DNA from: Coccinella septempunctata
Lineage: Eukaryota; Arthropoda; Insecta; Coleoptera; Coccinellidae
Length of the DNA: 64,000 nt
Assembly: GCF_907165205.1 (NCBI RefSeq)
Contig: NC_058191.1
Span: 16,308,501 to 16,372,500, forward strand
Direction of reading: 5' to 3'
Of the stretch, positions 37,126 to 47,700 are shown piece by piece (within the stretch, counting starts at the first letter, position 1; every line of letters starts with the position of its first letter). The translations under genes were made by a program, and so were the position numbers. The notes under the pieces are model-generated. The model did no database searches, was not told the DNA's origin, and saw nothing but the letters and a program-made list of their open reading frames with translations.

Positions 37126-37445
37126 CTTCTCCATGTTAGACCTTTGTCTAGGGTGATACCTAAATATTTTGCTTCGTTTTTCCATTCGATTTCTTCTCCA
37201 TCTACCTCTAGATTTGTTGTAGTTCTTAGTCTCCTCTTCTGCAGTAATGTCGCTTGGCTCTTTTGTCCGTTGAGTTTTATTTTCCATTTAATACACCAGT
37301 CATTTATTTCATCTATAGCTTCTTGTAACATTCCTTCTATAATAACTGTAGTTGCACGGTTGTAATTTATCATTTTTGTGTAGAGAGCTTTAGATATCTC
37401 TACCCAATCTGAGGTGCCCATCATCGTGATGGGTGGAATTTTATC
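37126..37445 (-). pseudogene. Fragment of a nested Jockey retrotransposon, duplicated copy
   Basis: Identical in structure to 148-467: an ORF2 piece joined to gag residues 140-173 and cut by satellite at 37,125. It shares the nested junction of 15,953, so it descends from the same insertion event. Confidence 0.9.
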
Positions 37446-38225
37446 GAACAATTCATGATAAATAGAACTTATTCTTTTATTCATTGACCATCAAAATTCG
37501 ATCCAAATCTCGAAACTCTGCACAATTTTTGAACTGAGATATACGTATTGAGTTTCATTCAGTTCGATAATTCAGATAGGAATTAAGATTTCTGTGGTCA
37601 ATTCGGCAAAGTGTGATATGAATTTCTCAAAAACCGTTTGATCATTTCGAGCCAAATCTTGAAACTTCACATAGTTTTCGAATTGAGATGCACATGTTGA
37701 ATTTCATATCGATAGTTCTGATAGGAATTGAGATTTCAGAGGTCAATTCGGCAAAGTGTGATATCAATTTCTCATAAACTGTTGGATCAATTCGAGCCAA
37801 ATTTTGAAACTGTACATAGTCTTCGAATTGAGGTGCATATTGAGATGCATGCGAAAACTATGTGCAGTTTCAAGATTTGGTTCGAATTGATCCAATAGTT
37901 CCTTAGGAATTGAAATGATATTTTGACGAATCGACTACTACTCCGGTTAGCTCATCCACCATTTCAGTTTGTGCAATAAAAGATATTTTTCGGAACGGTA
38001 TCATTTTAATATCGGTAGGAATTGAGATTTCAGACGTCAATTCGGCAAAGTGTGATATCAATTTCCCATAAACTGTTGGATCAATTCGAGCCAGATTTTG
38101 AAACTGTACATAGTTTTCGAATTGAGTTGCATATTGAGATGCATGCGAAAACTATGTGCAGTTTCAAGATTTGGTTCGAATTGATCCAATAGTTCCTTAG
38201 AAATTGAAATGATATTTGGACGAAT
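37446..38225 (-). repeat. Diverged satellite with inverted junctions
   Basis: Copy of 468-1,248, including two orientation switches at 'gcatgc' cores (about 37,850 and 38,145) and a tail-only module fragment at 37,930-38,014. No gene is seen. Confidence 0.8.
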
Positions 38226-38677
38226 CGACTACTACTCCGGTTAGCGCATCCACCATTTCGGTTGGTGCAATAAAAGATATTTTTCGGAACGGTATCATTT
38301 TAATAATCGGTAATTTTTTTTTCGGTAATTCTAATCCATTTTCACCTTCTACTTCGGTAGGGGTGGCAACGATGTGGGCGGCGACGGTTCTGACGGTGTT
38401 GGCGGTACGGCTGGCCTCAGTCGGAGGTCCGGCAGTATGGCCTCTGTCCTGCTCCCTGGAGTTGCGGTCGGTCCTGAGGCAGTTTTGGCGGTCCCTGGTC
38501 CCCTATCTCTAACGCAACACACCCTGGAAAAGACCCCCACACGGCCGCACCTGGAACAGAACTTCGTCCTTTCCCCTCGGCAGTCCTCCCTGTGGTAGCC
38601 TTCATTGCCACACCGCCAGCAACTGTGGGGGCCTAACCCCAGGTAGAACTGAAGTCCACAGGTCCCCACGGTCCTTT
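38226..38677 (-). pseudogene. gag-type CCHC zinc-knuckle fragment, module copy 6
   Basis: Duplicate of module copy 1, here complete at its 5' end. The knuckle reads CWRCGNEGYHREDC, and the second cluster lacks its His. The satellite scrap between it and the H1 remnant is present (38,678-38,722). Confidence 0.75.
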
Positions 38678-38727
38678 CGAACTGAAATTCAACATGTGCA
38701 TCTCAATTCGAAAACTGTGTACATACA

Positions 38728-39110
38728 CCAGTGGCGGGCGTGGTTGCCTGTCGCACTTGAGACTCGGAGGCTGAAAATGACATTGTTTGACCTTAACACT
38801 TTGGATTTCTTCAAATAGTGGGACCGATATTAGCCAAGTTGACGGAAATTTTACGGGCGAATGGTTGGTAAATTATTGCTAAGGACTTGAAATTGAAAGT
38901 TTCCTGCGCAATTTCGAGGATTTTAAAGTTTTTCATTTGTACCAATTATTGGGTTCATCATTGCATCGTATTTCACGACTTGCCGCAGTCGCTCTTGTCA
39001 AGGTTCATGGATATTCTTGTCATAAGTTATTATTCCGAAAGTTGTGTCTCCTTGATCGAACAATTCATGATAAATAGAATTTATTCTTTTATTCATTGAC
39101 CATCAAAATT
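38728..39110 (-). pseudogene. Histone H1 5' remnant, duplicated copy
   Basis: ATG at 38,783-38,781 (minus), H1 codons MSFSASESQVRQATTPATGV, and an upstream leader with the same internal ~70-bp loss as the copy at 1,649-2,016. It is followed by diverged satellite to 39,330. Confidence 0.83.
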
Positions 39111-39330
39111 CGATCTAAATCTCGAAACTCTACACAATTTTCGAACTGAGATATACGTATTGAGTTTCATTCAGTTCGATAATTCGGATAGGAATTAAGA
39201 TTTCTGTGGTCAATTCTGCAAAGTGTGATATGAATTTCTCAAAAACCGTTTGATCATTTCGACCCAAATCTTGAAACTTCACATAGTTTTCGAATTGAGA
39301 TGCACATGTTGAATTTCATATCGATAGTTC

Positions 39331-39842
39331 AGATAGGAATTGAGATTTCAGTGGTCGATTCGACATATTATCATTTCAATTCCTAAGGAACTATTGGACC
39401 AATTCGACCAAAATCTCGAAACTGTACACAGTTTTCGAAATGAGATGCACATGTTGAATTTCAGTTCGATAGTTCTGATAGGAATTGAGATTTCAGTGGT
39501 CGATTCGACAAAATATCATTTCAATTCCCAAGGAACTATTGGATCAATTCGACCCAAATCCCGAAACTGTACTCAGTTTTCGAATTGAGATGCACATGTT
39601 GAATTTCAGTTCGATAATTCAGATAGGAATTGAAATTTCAGTGGTCAATTCGGCAAAGTGTGATATCAATTCCTCGAAAACTGTTGGATCAATTCGAACC
39701 AAATCTTGAAACTGCACATAGTTTTCGGATTGAGATGCACATGTTGAATTTCAGTTCGATAGTTCAGATAGGAATTGAGATTTCATTGGTCAATTCGGCA
39801 AAGTGTGATATCAATTCCTCGAAAACTGTTGGATCAATTCGA
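39331..39842 (+). repeat. Satellite flank left of the Jockey insertion
   Basis: About 3.5 forward monomers, colinear with 33,002-33,513 at offset 6,329. The array is broken at 39,842 inside a monomer, after 'ggatcaattcga'. Confidence 0.95.
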
Positions 39843-39843
39843 G

Positions 39844-39849
39844 TCATTC
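39844..39849 (+). promoter_or_regulatory. Candidate internal initiator of the Jockey element
   Basis: TCATTC at the very start of the element fits the arthropod initiator consensus TCAKTY, with the A at 39,846 as a likely first transcribed base. Jockey-type elements are known to use downstream internal Pol II promoters. The match is short and rests on position; an AGACGTG motif at 39,863-39,869 lies nearer than the usual DPE spacing. Confidence 0.4.
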
Positions 39850-39889
39850 ACTTGACAGGAGAAGACGTGCTACAGTGCTCCTAGTGCTA

Positions 39890-39948
39890 TAAAAGAGAAA
39901 GCGGACGAGAAAGTCGAAGTGTCACAGTGTCGTAAAAGAGAAAGCGGA
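39890..39948 (+). repeat. Short direct repeat in the Jockey 5' UTR
   Basis: The 16-bp sequence taaaagagaaagcgga occurs at 39,890-39,905 and again at 39,933-39,948, 43 bp apart, and is followed each time by a related purine-rich stretch. Short tandem repeats occur in the 5' UTRs of some LINEs. Any role here is unknown. Confidence 0.7.
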
Positions 39949-40271
39949 GGTGAAAGTGCCCACTAACCAAGCTACGGAATATTTGATTCCGTCTGTGAAG
40001 TTTTTGTAGGTTCTATATTTGTTATCGGAATTTTAATTCGTTAAAATTTTCAAAGTTGGTGTTCATCCTAAGTGTCCAGAGAATTTCTCGTTGGTACTGC
40101 AGAAAACATCAGGTGAGCTTATTTTTCGTATCTCTTTTCTGATTTTTATCATAGCGTATAAAACATTCGGCTTTATACCATAGTTTTATATCAGACTATT
40201 TCAGTGAAGATTTCTGAATATCTTATTATTTTCAAATTGTTTGATATTTTGAGATTTTTGATTATAAAACC

Positions 40272-41669
40272 ATGTCGGAATCCTCAGATAATGAGGGCTC
40301 CTACATGGAAGCGACCGATGCTGAAGAGTTCAGCGAAGGCGAACACGAGGAGCTTGTAAAGCTCAGAGAAGAAAATGGGCAGTTGAAAGCTCAAATAGTC
40401 AAACTGACTGAAACTGTGTCACAGTTGGTCGGTGAGATGCGCCTATTGAGGGAGGAAATGACCCGCAACAATATGACGAAACCTCCCACGTACGCCGCAA
40501 TCACAAAGCCGGTACAGGGTTCCAAGAATAATTCCCTTATAGGAACTGTTTCACAACCCGAAACAAGGAAAAATGATACAACCCAAGTCGCGAAGGCCCC
40601 AAACGCGCCCCCAACTAAACGCGCGCGAAAAGAAAGCTCCTCTTCTGATGAGGAGACTGTCAAGAAGGCAATGGAAGTGCCTAAAAAAGATAAAATTCCA
40701 CCCATCACGATGATGGGCACCTCAGATTGGGTAGAGATATCTAAAGCTCTCTACACAAAAAGGATAAATTACAACCGTGCAACTACAGTTAAAGACGGTA
40801 TAAAAATCATCGCGTCAACCGTAGATGATTTTAGAAAAATCACGAAATTCTTCGAGCAGCGTGGTAAAGAATTTTTTACCTACCAAATGGAGGAGGAGAA
40901 GAAGATATATGCCGTTATTAGGCATTTACCAATCGACGCTGATCTTGCGTTGATTAAGGACGACCTGATATTCCAGGGAATAACAGACGCTGAGGTGTCC
41001 AGAATGACATCGAACAAGACAAAGAAACAAATAACTCTCTACCTGGTTAAAACCCAGAAAAAGGAAATATTCGAAGTGAAGCGACTCTACAACCTCTGTA
41101 TTGTGGTTGAGCATAAAAAGAGGCCTGAAAGTCCAAGCCAGTGCTTTAGGTGCCAAAGGTACGGGCATGCACAAAACAAATGCTCCTTCCCGTGGAGATG
41201 CGTAAAGTGCTCAGGAAGCCACAGCAGCAATGACTGCACACTCACCAGAAAAGGTGAAGAGAGAAATGCCACATGCGTCTTATGTGGAGAAGAGGGCCAT
41301 CCAGCTAGCTACAAAGGATGTAGCGAGTTCAAGTTGGTGACCAGAAAGAAAAATTCCCGAAAATCAGTTGAACAGAAAAAGAAGGTAACAAAAACAACAA
41401 CTTCTGAACAAAAAATTCAGGAAGTAGCGAAGACCCAACCTACAGAGCAGGAAAAGAAGAGGGAGACTCCGAAACCCGTCCAGAAAAAAGAAGGACAGAA
41501 AAAGCTTACAATGAAACAAGCTGTGAACAGTCAACAAGATAAGAAAAAGATATCTGAATCAGCCGATGATTTAGATATCTTCACAGAAAAAATATTCAAC
41601 AAGATAATGTTGAAAATTGAGAGGGAAATGGAGAAAAAACTCCAAGCATTATTCAGTAAACTGAATTAA
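40272..41669 (+). CDS. Jockey ORF1: gag-like RNA-binding protein (465 aa)
   Basis: The protein should bind the element's RNA and form the ribonucleoprotein that carries it to the nucleus. Residues 1-25 are acidic and 25-64 form a Leu-rich coiled coil (EELVKLREENGQLKAQ). Residues 110-140 are basic and Ser-rich. A PRE_C2HC-type region lies at about 210-285, followed by three zinc knuckles: C291-X2-C-X4-H-X4-C304, C310-X2-C-X3-H-X4-C322 and C335-X2-C-X4-H-X6-C350. A Lys-rich tail (355-430) ends in a short amphipathic helix. The start is the first ATG after the 5' UTR. The stop TAA shares its last base with the ORF2 ATG (TAATG, 41,667-41,671). No inactivating change is seen. Length and domain order fit Jockey-clade ORF1. 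Confidence 0.93.
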   Translation: MSESSDNEGSYMEATDAEEFSEGEHEELVKLREENGQLKAQIVKLTETVSQLVGEMRLLREEMTRNNMTKPPTYAAITKPVQGSKNNSLIGTVSQPETRKNDTTQVAKAPNAPPTKRARKESSSSDEETVKKAMEVPKKDKIPPITMMGTSDWVEISKALYTKRINYNRATTVKDGIKIIASTVDDFRKITKFFEQRGKEFFTYQMEEEKKIYAVIRHLPIDADLALIKDDLIFQGITDAEVSRMTSNKTKKQITLYLVKTQKKEIFEVKRLYNLCIVVEHKKRPESPSQCFRCQRYGHAQNKCSFPWRCVKCSGSHSSNDCTLTRKGEERNATCVLCGEEGHPASYKGCSEFKLVTRKKNSRKSVEQKKKVTKTTTSEQKIQEVAKTQPTEQEKKRETPKPVQKKEGQKKLTMKQAVNSQQDKKKISESADDLDIFTEKIFNKIMLKIEREMEKKLQALFSKLN

Positions 41670-44389
41670 TGGACCTTACGGATATTAGGAAGAAATCCCT
41701 CAAGATAATCTCGTGGAACATAAACGGGATCAACACTCGGAAAGCCGAGATAGAACAAATAATATCAGAAAGACAACCTGATATTATAGCCCTACAGGAA
41801 ACAAGAATAAACCGGAACAGAAGACTGAATTTCATGAATTATGAAACATATAGATGTGACAGAATTACAAACACCGGAGGAGGAGTAGCAATATTGGTGA
41901 GAACAGATCTGAAACACTACTTTAAAAGTAGATCCGACGAAACACAAGGAAAAACAGAAAAAGTGACGATTGTTGCCGAATTAAATCGGCAAAGAGTCGA
42001 AATAACCTCGGCGTATAAGCCACCACAAAACAATCTATTGGAAGAAGAGATAAACAACATGTTGGAAGGATCAAATCCGAAAATCTCCATCGGAGATTTC
42101 AACTGTAAATCCCCATTATGGAATAGCATAACAGAGAATAGAAATGGCAAAAAACTCAAGGATTTCGCCGAAAAACAAAATGCCATAGTTATTGGACCAG
42201 AGCTACCGACATATCTTGCTTTTGGACGAGGAATACCAGATGTAATAGATATCGCGATATTGAAAAATATAACTCAAGAATTCTCGATTGAAACTTTGGA
42301 AGATGGAACCTCAAACCACAATCCCGTGGAATTGACAATTGGAGAAGAACCAAGAGAAAAACTGTTGGAAATAAGAGAATATACCAATTGGACTAAATAC
42401 AGCCATTTAATACAATCGGAAATAACAGAAATTCCAACAATAAACACTCCAGACGATCTGGAATGTGCGGTTGATAAACTGGAAGAGATTATATTGAAAG
42501 CTTACGAAAAAAGCACGAGAAGAGTGAAGAGACCAGCTCCAAGTCATCCGCATGGCGATACGCCTAAAGAAGTAAAAGATCTTATACAAGAAAATCGAAG
42601 ACTAAGAAGAATATATAGGATGAACAAAAATGATCTGAATAGAAGGAACCTCAACCGACATAGCCAAGTTCTGAAAAATGCCCTGAAAGATCTAAGAGCA
42701 AGCAGATGGAACAAAAGAGTTCAAGAACTGAATACAATCGATCATTCTGCATGGAGAATGCAAAAAAGCCTACGAGGAGAAAAGACTAAAATTCCACCCC
42801 TACACGGAGAAAGGGGAATGGCTTATACCAATACTGATAAGGCAGATGCATTGGCGGACTCGATCGAACGAGAATCGAGAATAAATTACAGGATAGACGA
42901 CGATAATGAAGATTTGGAAGAACTGGTTGAAGAAAATGATGAAGAAATGGATGAATTACCAGCGACTGCTGAAATAGACAAGCCAACATCGCCAAATGAA
43001 ATCAGGGAAATAATAAGAAGTTTGAAGAAGAGGAAAGCTCCCGGAAGCGATAAAATAACGAATGTTATGTTAAAGAAATTACCTAGAAAAGGTATAGCCG
43101 CTCTAACAAATATCGCGAATGGAATTATGAGGACAGAACACTACCCAGAAAAATGGAAAACAGCAGAAGTCATAGTATTCAATAAACCATTCAAAGAGAA
43201 GAAGTTTCCACAAAACTACAGACCGATAAGTCTACTGTCGGCTTTAGGAAAAGTAGTAGAAAGAATTATCGCCACGAGGCTAAATGAGGAAACCGAAAAT
43301 CTGGAACTAATTCCACCAGAACAGTTCGGATTCAGAAGAGAGCATTCAACAGAACAACAATTATTAAGGCTCACAGAGTACATAACAGAGGGATTCCAAA
43401 ATAAACAAGCTACAGGTCTTGTTTTACTAGACGTCGCCAGAGCATTCGACAGAGTATGGCATGAAGGATTAATATATAAGATGAGATGCGCTGGATATTC
43501 GATCAAAATATGCAAGTTGATCAGGAATTATCTCAAAAATAGAAGATTTTACGTGAAAGTGGGAGGAGAATGCTCCTCAACAAGAGATATAGAGGCTGGA
43601 GTACCCCAAGGATCAGTACTTGGGCCACTTCTGTACAACATATACATCCACGATATTCCGAAAAATCCAAGAACCATGCTAACGTTATATGCTGACGACA
43701 CAGGCATAGCAACTCGACACCGAAACCCTGAAATAATAGAACGAGTTCTACAAGAGTCGATTGACGAAACAAATGACTGGTGCATAAAGTGGAAAATCAA
43801 GCTCAATGGACAAAAGAGCCAAGCAATATTACTACAGAAGAGAAGACTGCGACCCACAACGAAACTGGATGTTGACGGCGAAGAAATCGACTGGAAAAAT
43901 GAAGCCAAATATTTAGGAATAACGCTTGACAAAGGACTTACTTGGAAAAGTCATATCAAACAAGCAATCGACAAAACGAAAGCAGCGATGAATAGACTCT
44001 ATCCTCTGATAGGAAGAAGAAGCCACATGTCGAAAGAGACAAAATTGAAGATAATCAAAGCTGTTGCTAGGCCTCAACTGACTTATGGATCAGTTGCCTG
44101 GGGTTTCGCGGCAAAGAGCCATATCAAAAGAATTCAGGCCACTGAAAACAAGCTGCTACGATGTGCAATAGATGCACCTTGGTTTGTCAGGAATAGACAG
44201 ATTTATAAGGACCTGAAATGGGAAACCATAACGGAATTCATGAACAGAAAAGCAGAGAAATTATTCGAAACAGCGAAAAACCATCCGAATCAAGAACTCA
44301 GGAGACTAGTGGACTACGACCCAGAGGAAGACAAAAGGAGAATGCGAATTTACCGAAGGAGACCAAGAGATCAATTAAAAAGAGATTAA
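41669..44389 (+). CDS. Jockey ORF2: endonuclease-reverse transcriptase (906 aa)
   Basis: This enzyme nicks target DNA and copies the element's RNA at the nick. The N-terminal APE-type endonuclease (about 10-225) shows WNIN (16-19), LQET with E44, GDFN (142-145), D191/D194 and SNHNPV with H217. The usual SDH is SNH here. A linker contains HSAW (359-362). The reverse transcriptase (about 440-720) has D588 in LVLLDVARAFD, the loop GVPQGSVLGP (644-653) and YADD (674-677). The C-terminal region has RPQLTYGSVAWG and APWFVRN, typical of Jockey elements. No RNase H is present. The ATG overlaps the ORF1 stop by one base, which suggests reinitiation after termination, as shown for the UAAUG of the silkworm LINE SART1. 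All catalytic RT residues are present. Confidence 0.95.
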   Translation: MDLTDIRKKSLKIISWNINGINTRKAEIEQIISERQPDIIALQETRINRNRRLNFMNYETYRCDRITNTGGGVAILVRTDLKHYFKSRSDETQGKTEKVTIVAELNRQRVEITSAYKPPQNNLLEEEINNMLEGSNPKISIGDFNCKSPLWNSITENRNGKKLKDFAEKQNAIVIGPELPTYLAFGRGIPDVIDIAILKNITQEFSIETLEDGTSNHNPVELTIGEEPREKLLEIREYTNWTKYSHLIQSEITEIPTINTPDDLECAVDKLEEIILKAYEKSTRRVKRPAPSHPHGDTPKEVKDLIQENRRLRRIYRMNKNDLNRRNLNRHSQVLKNALKDLRASRWNKRVQELNTIDHSAWRMQKSLRGEKTKIPPLHGERGMAYTNTDKADALADSIERESRINYRIDDDNEDLEELVEENDEEMDELPATAEIDKPTSPNEIREIIRSLKKRKAPGSDKITNVMLKKLPRKGIAALTNIANGIMRTEHYPEKWKTAEVIVFNKPFKEKKFPQNYRPISLLSALGKVVERIIATRLNEETENLELIPPEQFGFRREHSTEQQLLRLTEYITEGFQNKQATGLVLLDVARAFDRVWHEGLIYKMRCAGYSIKICKLIRNYLKNRRFYVKVGGECSSTRDIEAGVPQGSVLGPLLYNIYIHDIPKNPRTMLTLYADDTGIATRHRNPEIIERVLQESIDETNDWCIKWKIKLNGQKSQAILLQKRRLRPTTKLDVDGEEIDWKNEAKYLGITLDKGLTWKSHIKQAIDKTKAAMNRLYPLIGRRSHMSKETKLKIIKAVARPQLTYGSVAWGFAAKSHIKRIQATENKLLRCAIDAPWFVRNRQIYKDLKWETITEFMNRKAEKLFETAKNHPNQELRRLVDYDPEEDKRRMRIYRRRPRDQLKRD

Positions 44390-44650
44390 AATAACAACAG
44401 AAACTTATTGAAAAATTCAATAAAGTGTTTATCCAATAGAGGATAAACACATAAATCCCAGCACGATAGTGTGCGAGAAGAAAACCGACCAAGAGATGAA
44501 CGGTTTATAGGCAAATGCCCGGAACCAAAATTCAAGAAGCAGTAGGGTTTTTAGTGGGTCTCGAGCTCAGGAGAGTGAGAAACCCCACACTGTTCCCCCT
44601 CAGGAGATGAGGGTGGTTCGTCTGTCTTGCAGATTTTCCCCCTGCTACAC

Positions 44651-44699
<49 letters not shown>
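44390..44699 (+). other. Jockey 3' UTR and poly(A) tail
   Basis: 262 bp of 3' UTR then 48 A. It contains a perfect 10-bp hairpin, GTGTTTATCC/GGATAAACAC with a 6-nt loop (44,425-44,450). A 4-bp hairpin GCAC/GTGC (44,461-44,474) is kept in the nested copy with a changed loop. An AATAAA at 44,419-44,424 lies too far from the tail to be its usual signal. The last ~190 bp are clearly related to the 3' end of the nested copy (15,025-15,230), as expected for the part recognised by the reverse transcriptase. Confidence 0.85.
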
Positions 44700-44701
<2 letters not shown>

Positions 44702-47700
44702 AGATGCACATGTTGAATTTCAGTTCGATAGTTCAGATAGGAATCGAGATTTCGGTGGTCTTTTCGGCAAAGTGTGATATCAATTCCTCAAAAACTGTTG
44801 GTTCAATTCGAACCAAATCTTGAAATTTCACACAGTTTTCGAATTGAGATGCACATGTTGAAATTCAGTTCGATAGTTCAGATAGGAATTGAGATTTCAG
44901 TGGTCAATTCGACAAAATATCATTTCAATTCCCAAGGAACTATTGGATCAATTCGACCCAAATCCCGAAACTGTACTCAGTTTTTGAATTGAGATGCACA
45001 TGTTGAATTTCAGTTCGATAGTTCAGATAGGAATTGAGATTTCAGTGGTCAATTCGGCAAAGTGTGATATCAATTCCTAAAAACTGTTGGATCAATTCGA
45101 ACCAAATCTTGAAACTGCACATAGCTTTCGAATTGAGATGCACATGTTGAATTTCAGTTCGATAGTTCTGATAGGATTTGAGATTTCAGTGGTCGATTCG
45201 ACATATTTTCATTTCAATTCCTAAGGAACTATTGGATCAATTAGACCAAAATCTCGAAACTGTACACAGTTTTCGAAATGAGATGCACATGTTGAATTTC
45301 AGTTCGATAGTTCAGATAGGAATCGAGATTTCGGTGGTCTTTTCGGCAAAGTGTGATATCAATTCCTCAAAAACTGTTGGATCAATTCGAACCAAATCTC
45401 GAAACAGCACATGGTTTCCGAATTGAGATGCACATGTTGAATTTCAGTTCGATAGTTCTGATAGGAATTGAGATTTCAGTGGTCGACTCGACAAAATATC
45501 ATTTCAATTCCCAAGGAACTATTGAATCAATTCGACCCAAATCCCGAAACTGTACTCAGTTTTCGAATTGAGATGCACGTGTTGAATTTCAGTTCGATAG
45601 TTCAGATAGGAATTGAGATTTCAGTGGTCAATTCGGCAAAGTGTGATATCAATTCCTAAAAACTGTTGGATCAATTCGAACCAAATCTTGAAACTGCACA
45701 TAGCTTTCGAATTGAGATGCACATGTTGAATTTCAGTTCGATAGTTCTGATAGGAATTGAGATTTCAGTGGTCGATTCGACATATTATCATTTCAATTCC
45801 TAAGGAACTATTGGATCAATTCGACCAAAATCTCGAAACTGTACACAGTTTTCGAAATGAGATGCACATGTTGAATTTCAGTTCGATAGTTCTGATAGGA
45901 ATTGAGATTTCAGTGGTCTATTCGGCAAAGTGTGATATCAATTCCTCAAAAACTGTTGGATCAATTCGAACCAAATCTTGAAACTGCACATAGCTTTCGA
46001 ATTGAGATGCACATGTTGAATTTCAGTTCGATAGTTCTGATAGGAATTGAGATTTCAGTGGTCGATTCGACATATTATCATTTCAATTCCTAAGGAACTA
46101 TTGGATCAATTCGACCAAAATCTCGAAACTGTACTCAGTTTTCGAATTGAGATGCACATGTTGAATTTCAGTTCGATAGTTCAGATAGGAATTGAGATTT
46201 CAGTGGTCAATTCGGCAAAGTGTGATATCAATTCCTAAAAACTATTGGATCAATTCGAACCAAATCTTGAAACTGCACATAGCTTTCGAATTGAGATGCA
46301 CATGTTGAATTTCAGTTCGATAGTTCTGATAGGAATTGAGATTTCAGTGGTCGATTCGACATATTATCATTTCAATTCCTAAAGAACTTTTGGATCAATT
46401 CGACCAAAATCTCGAAACTGTACATAGTTTTCGAAATGAGATGCACATGTTGAATTTCAGTTCGATAGTTCTGATAGGAATTGAGATTTCAGTGGTCGAT
46501 TCGACATATTATCATTTCAATTCCTAAGGAACTATTGGATCAATTCGACCAAAATCTCGAAACTGTACTCAGTTTTCGAATTGAGATGCACATGTTGAAT
46601 TTCAGTTCGATAGTTCAGATAGGAATTGAGATTTCAGTGGTCAATTCGGCAAAGTGTGATATCAATTCTTCGAAAACTGTTGGATCAATTCGATCCAAAT
46701 CTTGAAACTGCACATACTTTTCGAATTGAGATGCACATGTTGAATTTCAGTTCGATAGTTCAGATAAGAATCGAGATTTCGGTGGTCTTTTCGGCAAAGT
46801 TTGATATCAATTCCTCGAAAACTGTTGGATCAATTCGAACCAAATCTTGAAACTGCACATAGTTTTCGAATTGAGATGCACATGTTGAATTTCAGTTCGA
46901 TAGTTCTGATAGGAATTGAGATTTCAGTGGTCGATTCGACATATTATCATTTCAATTCCTAAGGAACTATTGGACCAATTCGACCAAAATCTCGAAACTG
47001 TACACAGTTTTCGAAATGAGATGCACATGTTGAATTTCAGTTCGATAGTTCTGATAGGAATTGAGATTTCAGTGGTCGATTCGACAAAATATCATGTCAA
47101 TTCCCAAGGAACTATTGGATCAATTCCACCCAAATCCCGAAACTATACTCAGTTTTCGAATTGAGAGGCACATGTTGAATTTCAGTTCGATAGTTCTGAT
47201 AGGAATTGAGATTTCAGTGGTCGATTCGACATATTATCATTTCAATTCCTAAGGAACTATTGGATCAATTCGACCAAAATCTCGAAACTGTACACAGTTT
47301 TCGAAATGAGATGCACATGTTGAATTTCAGTTCGATAGTTCTGATAGGAATTGAGATTTCAGTGGTCTTTTCGGCAAAGTGTGATATCAATTCCTCAAAA
47401 ACTGTTGGATCAATTCGAACCAAATCCCGAAACTGTACTCAGTTTTCGAATTGAGATGCACATGTTGAATTTCAGTTGGATAGTTCAGATAGGAATTTAG
47501 ATTTCAGTGGTCAATTCGGCAAAGTGTGATATCAATTCCTAAAAACTGTTGGATCAATTCGAACCTAATCTTGAAACTGCAAATAGTTTTCGAATTGAGA
47601 TGCACATGTTGAATTTCAGTTCGATAGTTCTGATAGAAATTGAGATTTCAGTGGTCGATTCGACAAAATATCATTTCAATTCCCAAGGATCTATTGGATC

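Larger units (their letters stand above)
36979..39330. repeat. Long duplication, copy 2 (partner 1-2,237)
   Basis: Same order as the window's first 2.2 kb: satellite end, nested Jockey fragment, H1 tip and diverged satellite, zinc-knuckle module, H1 remnant, diverged satellite. It retains the 115 bp that copy 1 lost. At 39,330 it passes inside a monomer into ordinary satellite, whereas copy 1 continues into another module. Confidence 0.93.
39843..44699 (+). mobile_element. Full-length Jockey-clade non-LTR retrotransposon
   Basis: A 4,857-bp element with a 429-bp 5' UTR, two intact ORFs, a 262-bp 3' UTR and a pure 48-A tail (44,652-44,699). The endonuclease plus reverse transcriptase without RNase H, and a gag with a PRE_C2HC region and three zinc knuckles, place it in the Jockey clade of arthropods. 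It would move by target-primed reverse transcription. There is no target-site duplication. Compared with the uninterrupted paralogous satellite (33,513/33,547), 33 bp of target are missing. The open frames and clean tail point to a recent, possibly still competent copy. Confidence 0.93.

Noticed and set aside
43549..43932. Antisense ORFs over the Jockey genes (also 40,391-40,720 and 41,917-42,186)
   Set aside because: They are shadows of well-supported ORF1 and ORF2 on the opposite strand.
44419..44424. AATAAA as the poly(A) signal of the Jockey element
   Set aside because: It lies about 230 bp before the A tail, far beyond the usual 10-30 bp.
44652..44699. 48-A run as a sequencing or assembly artefact
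   Set aside because: It lies exactly at the end of a LINE 3' UTR and at a satellite junction, as expected for a retrotransposon tail; its exact length may still be inaccurate.
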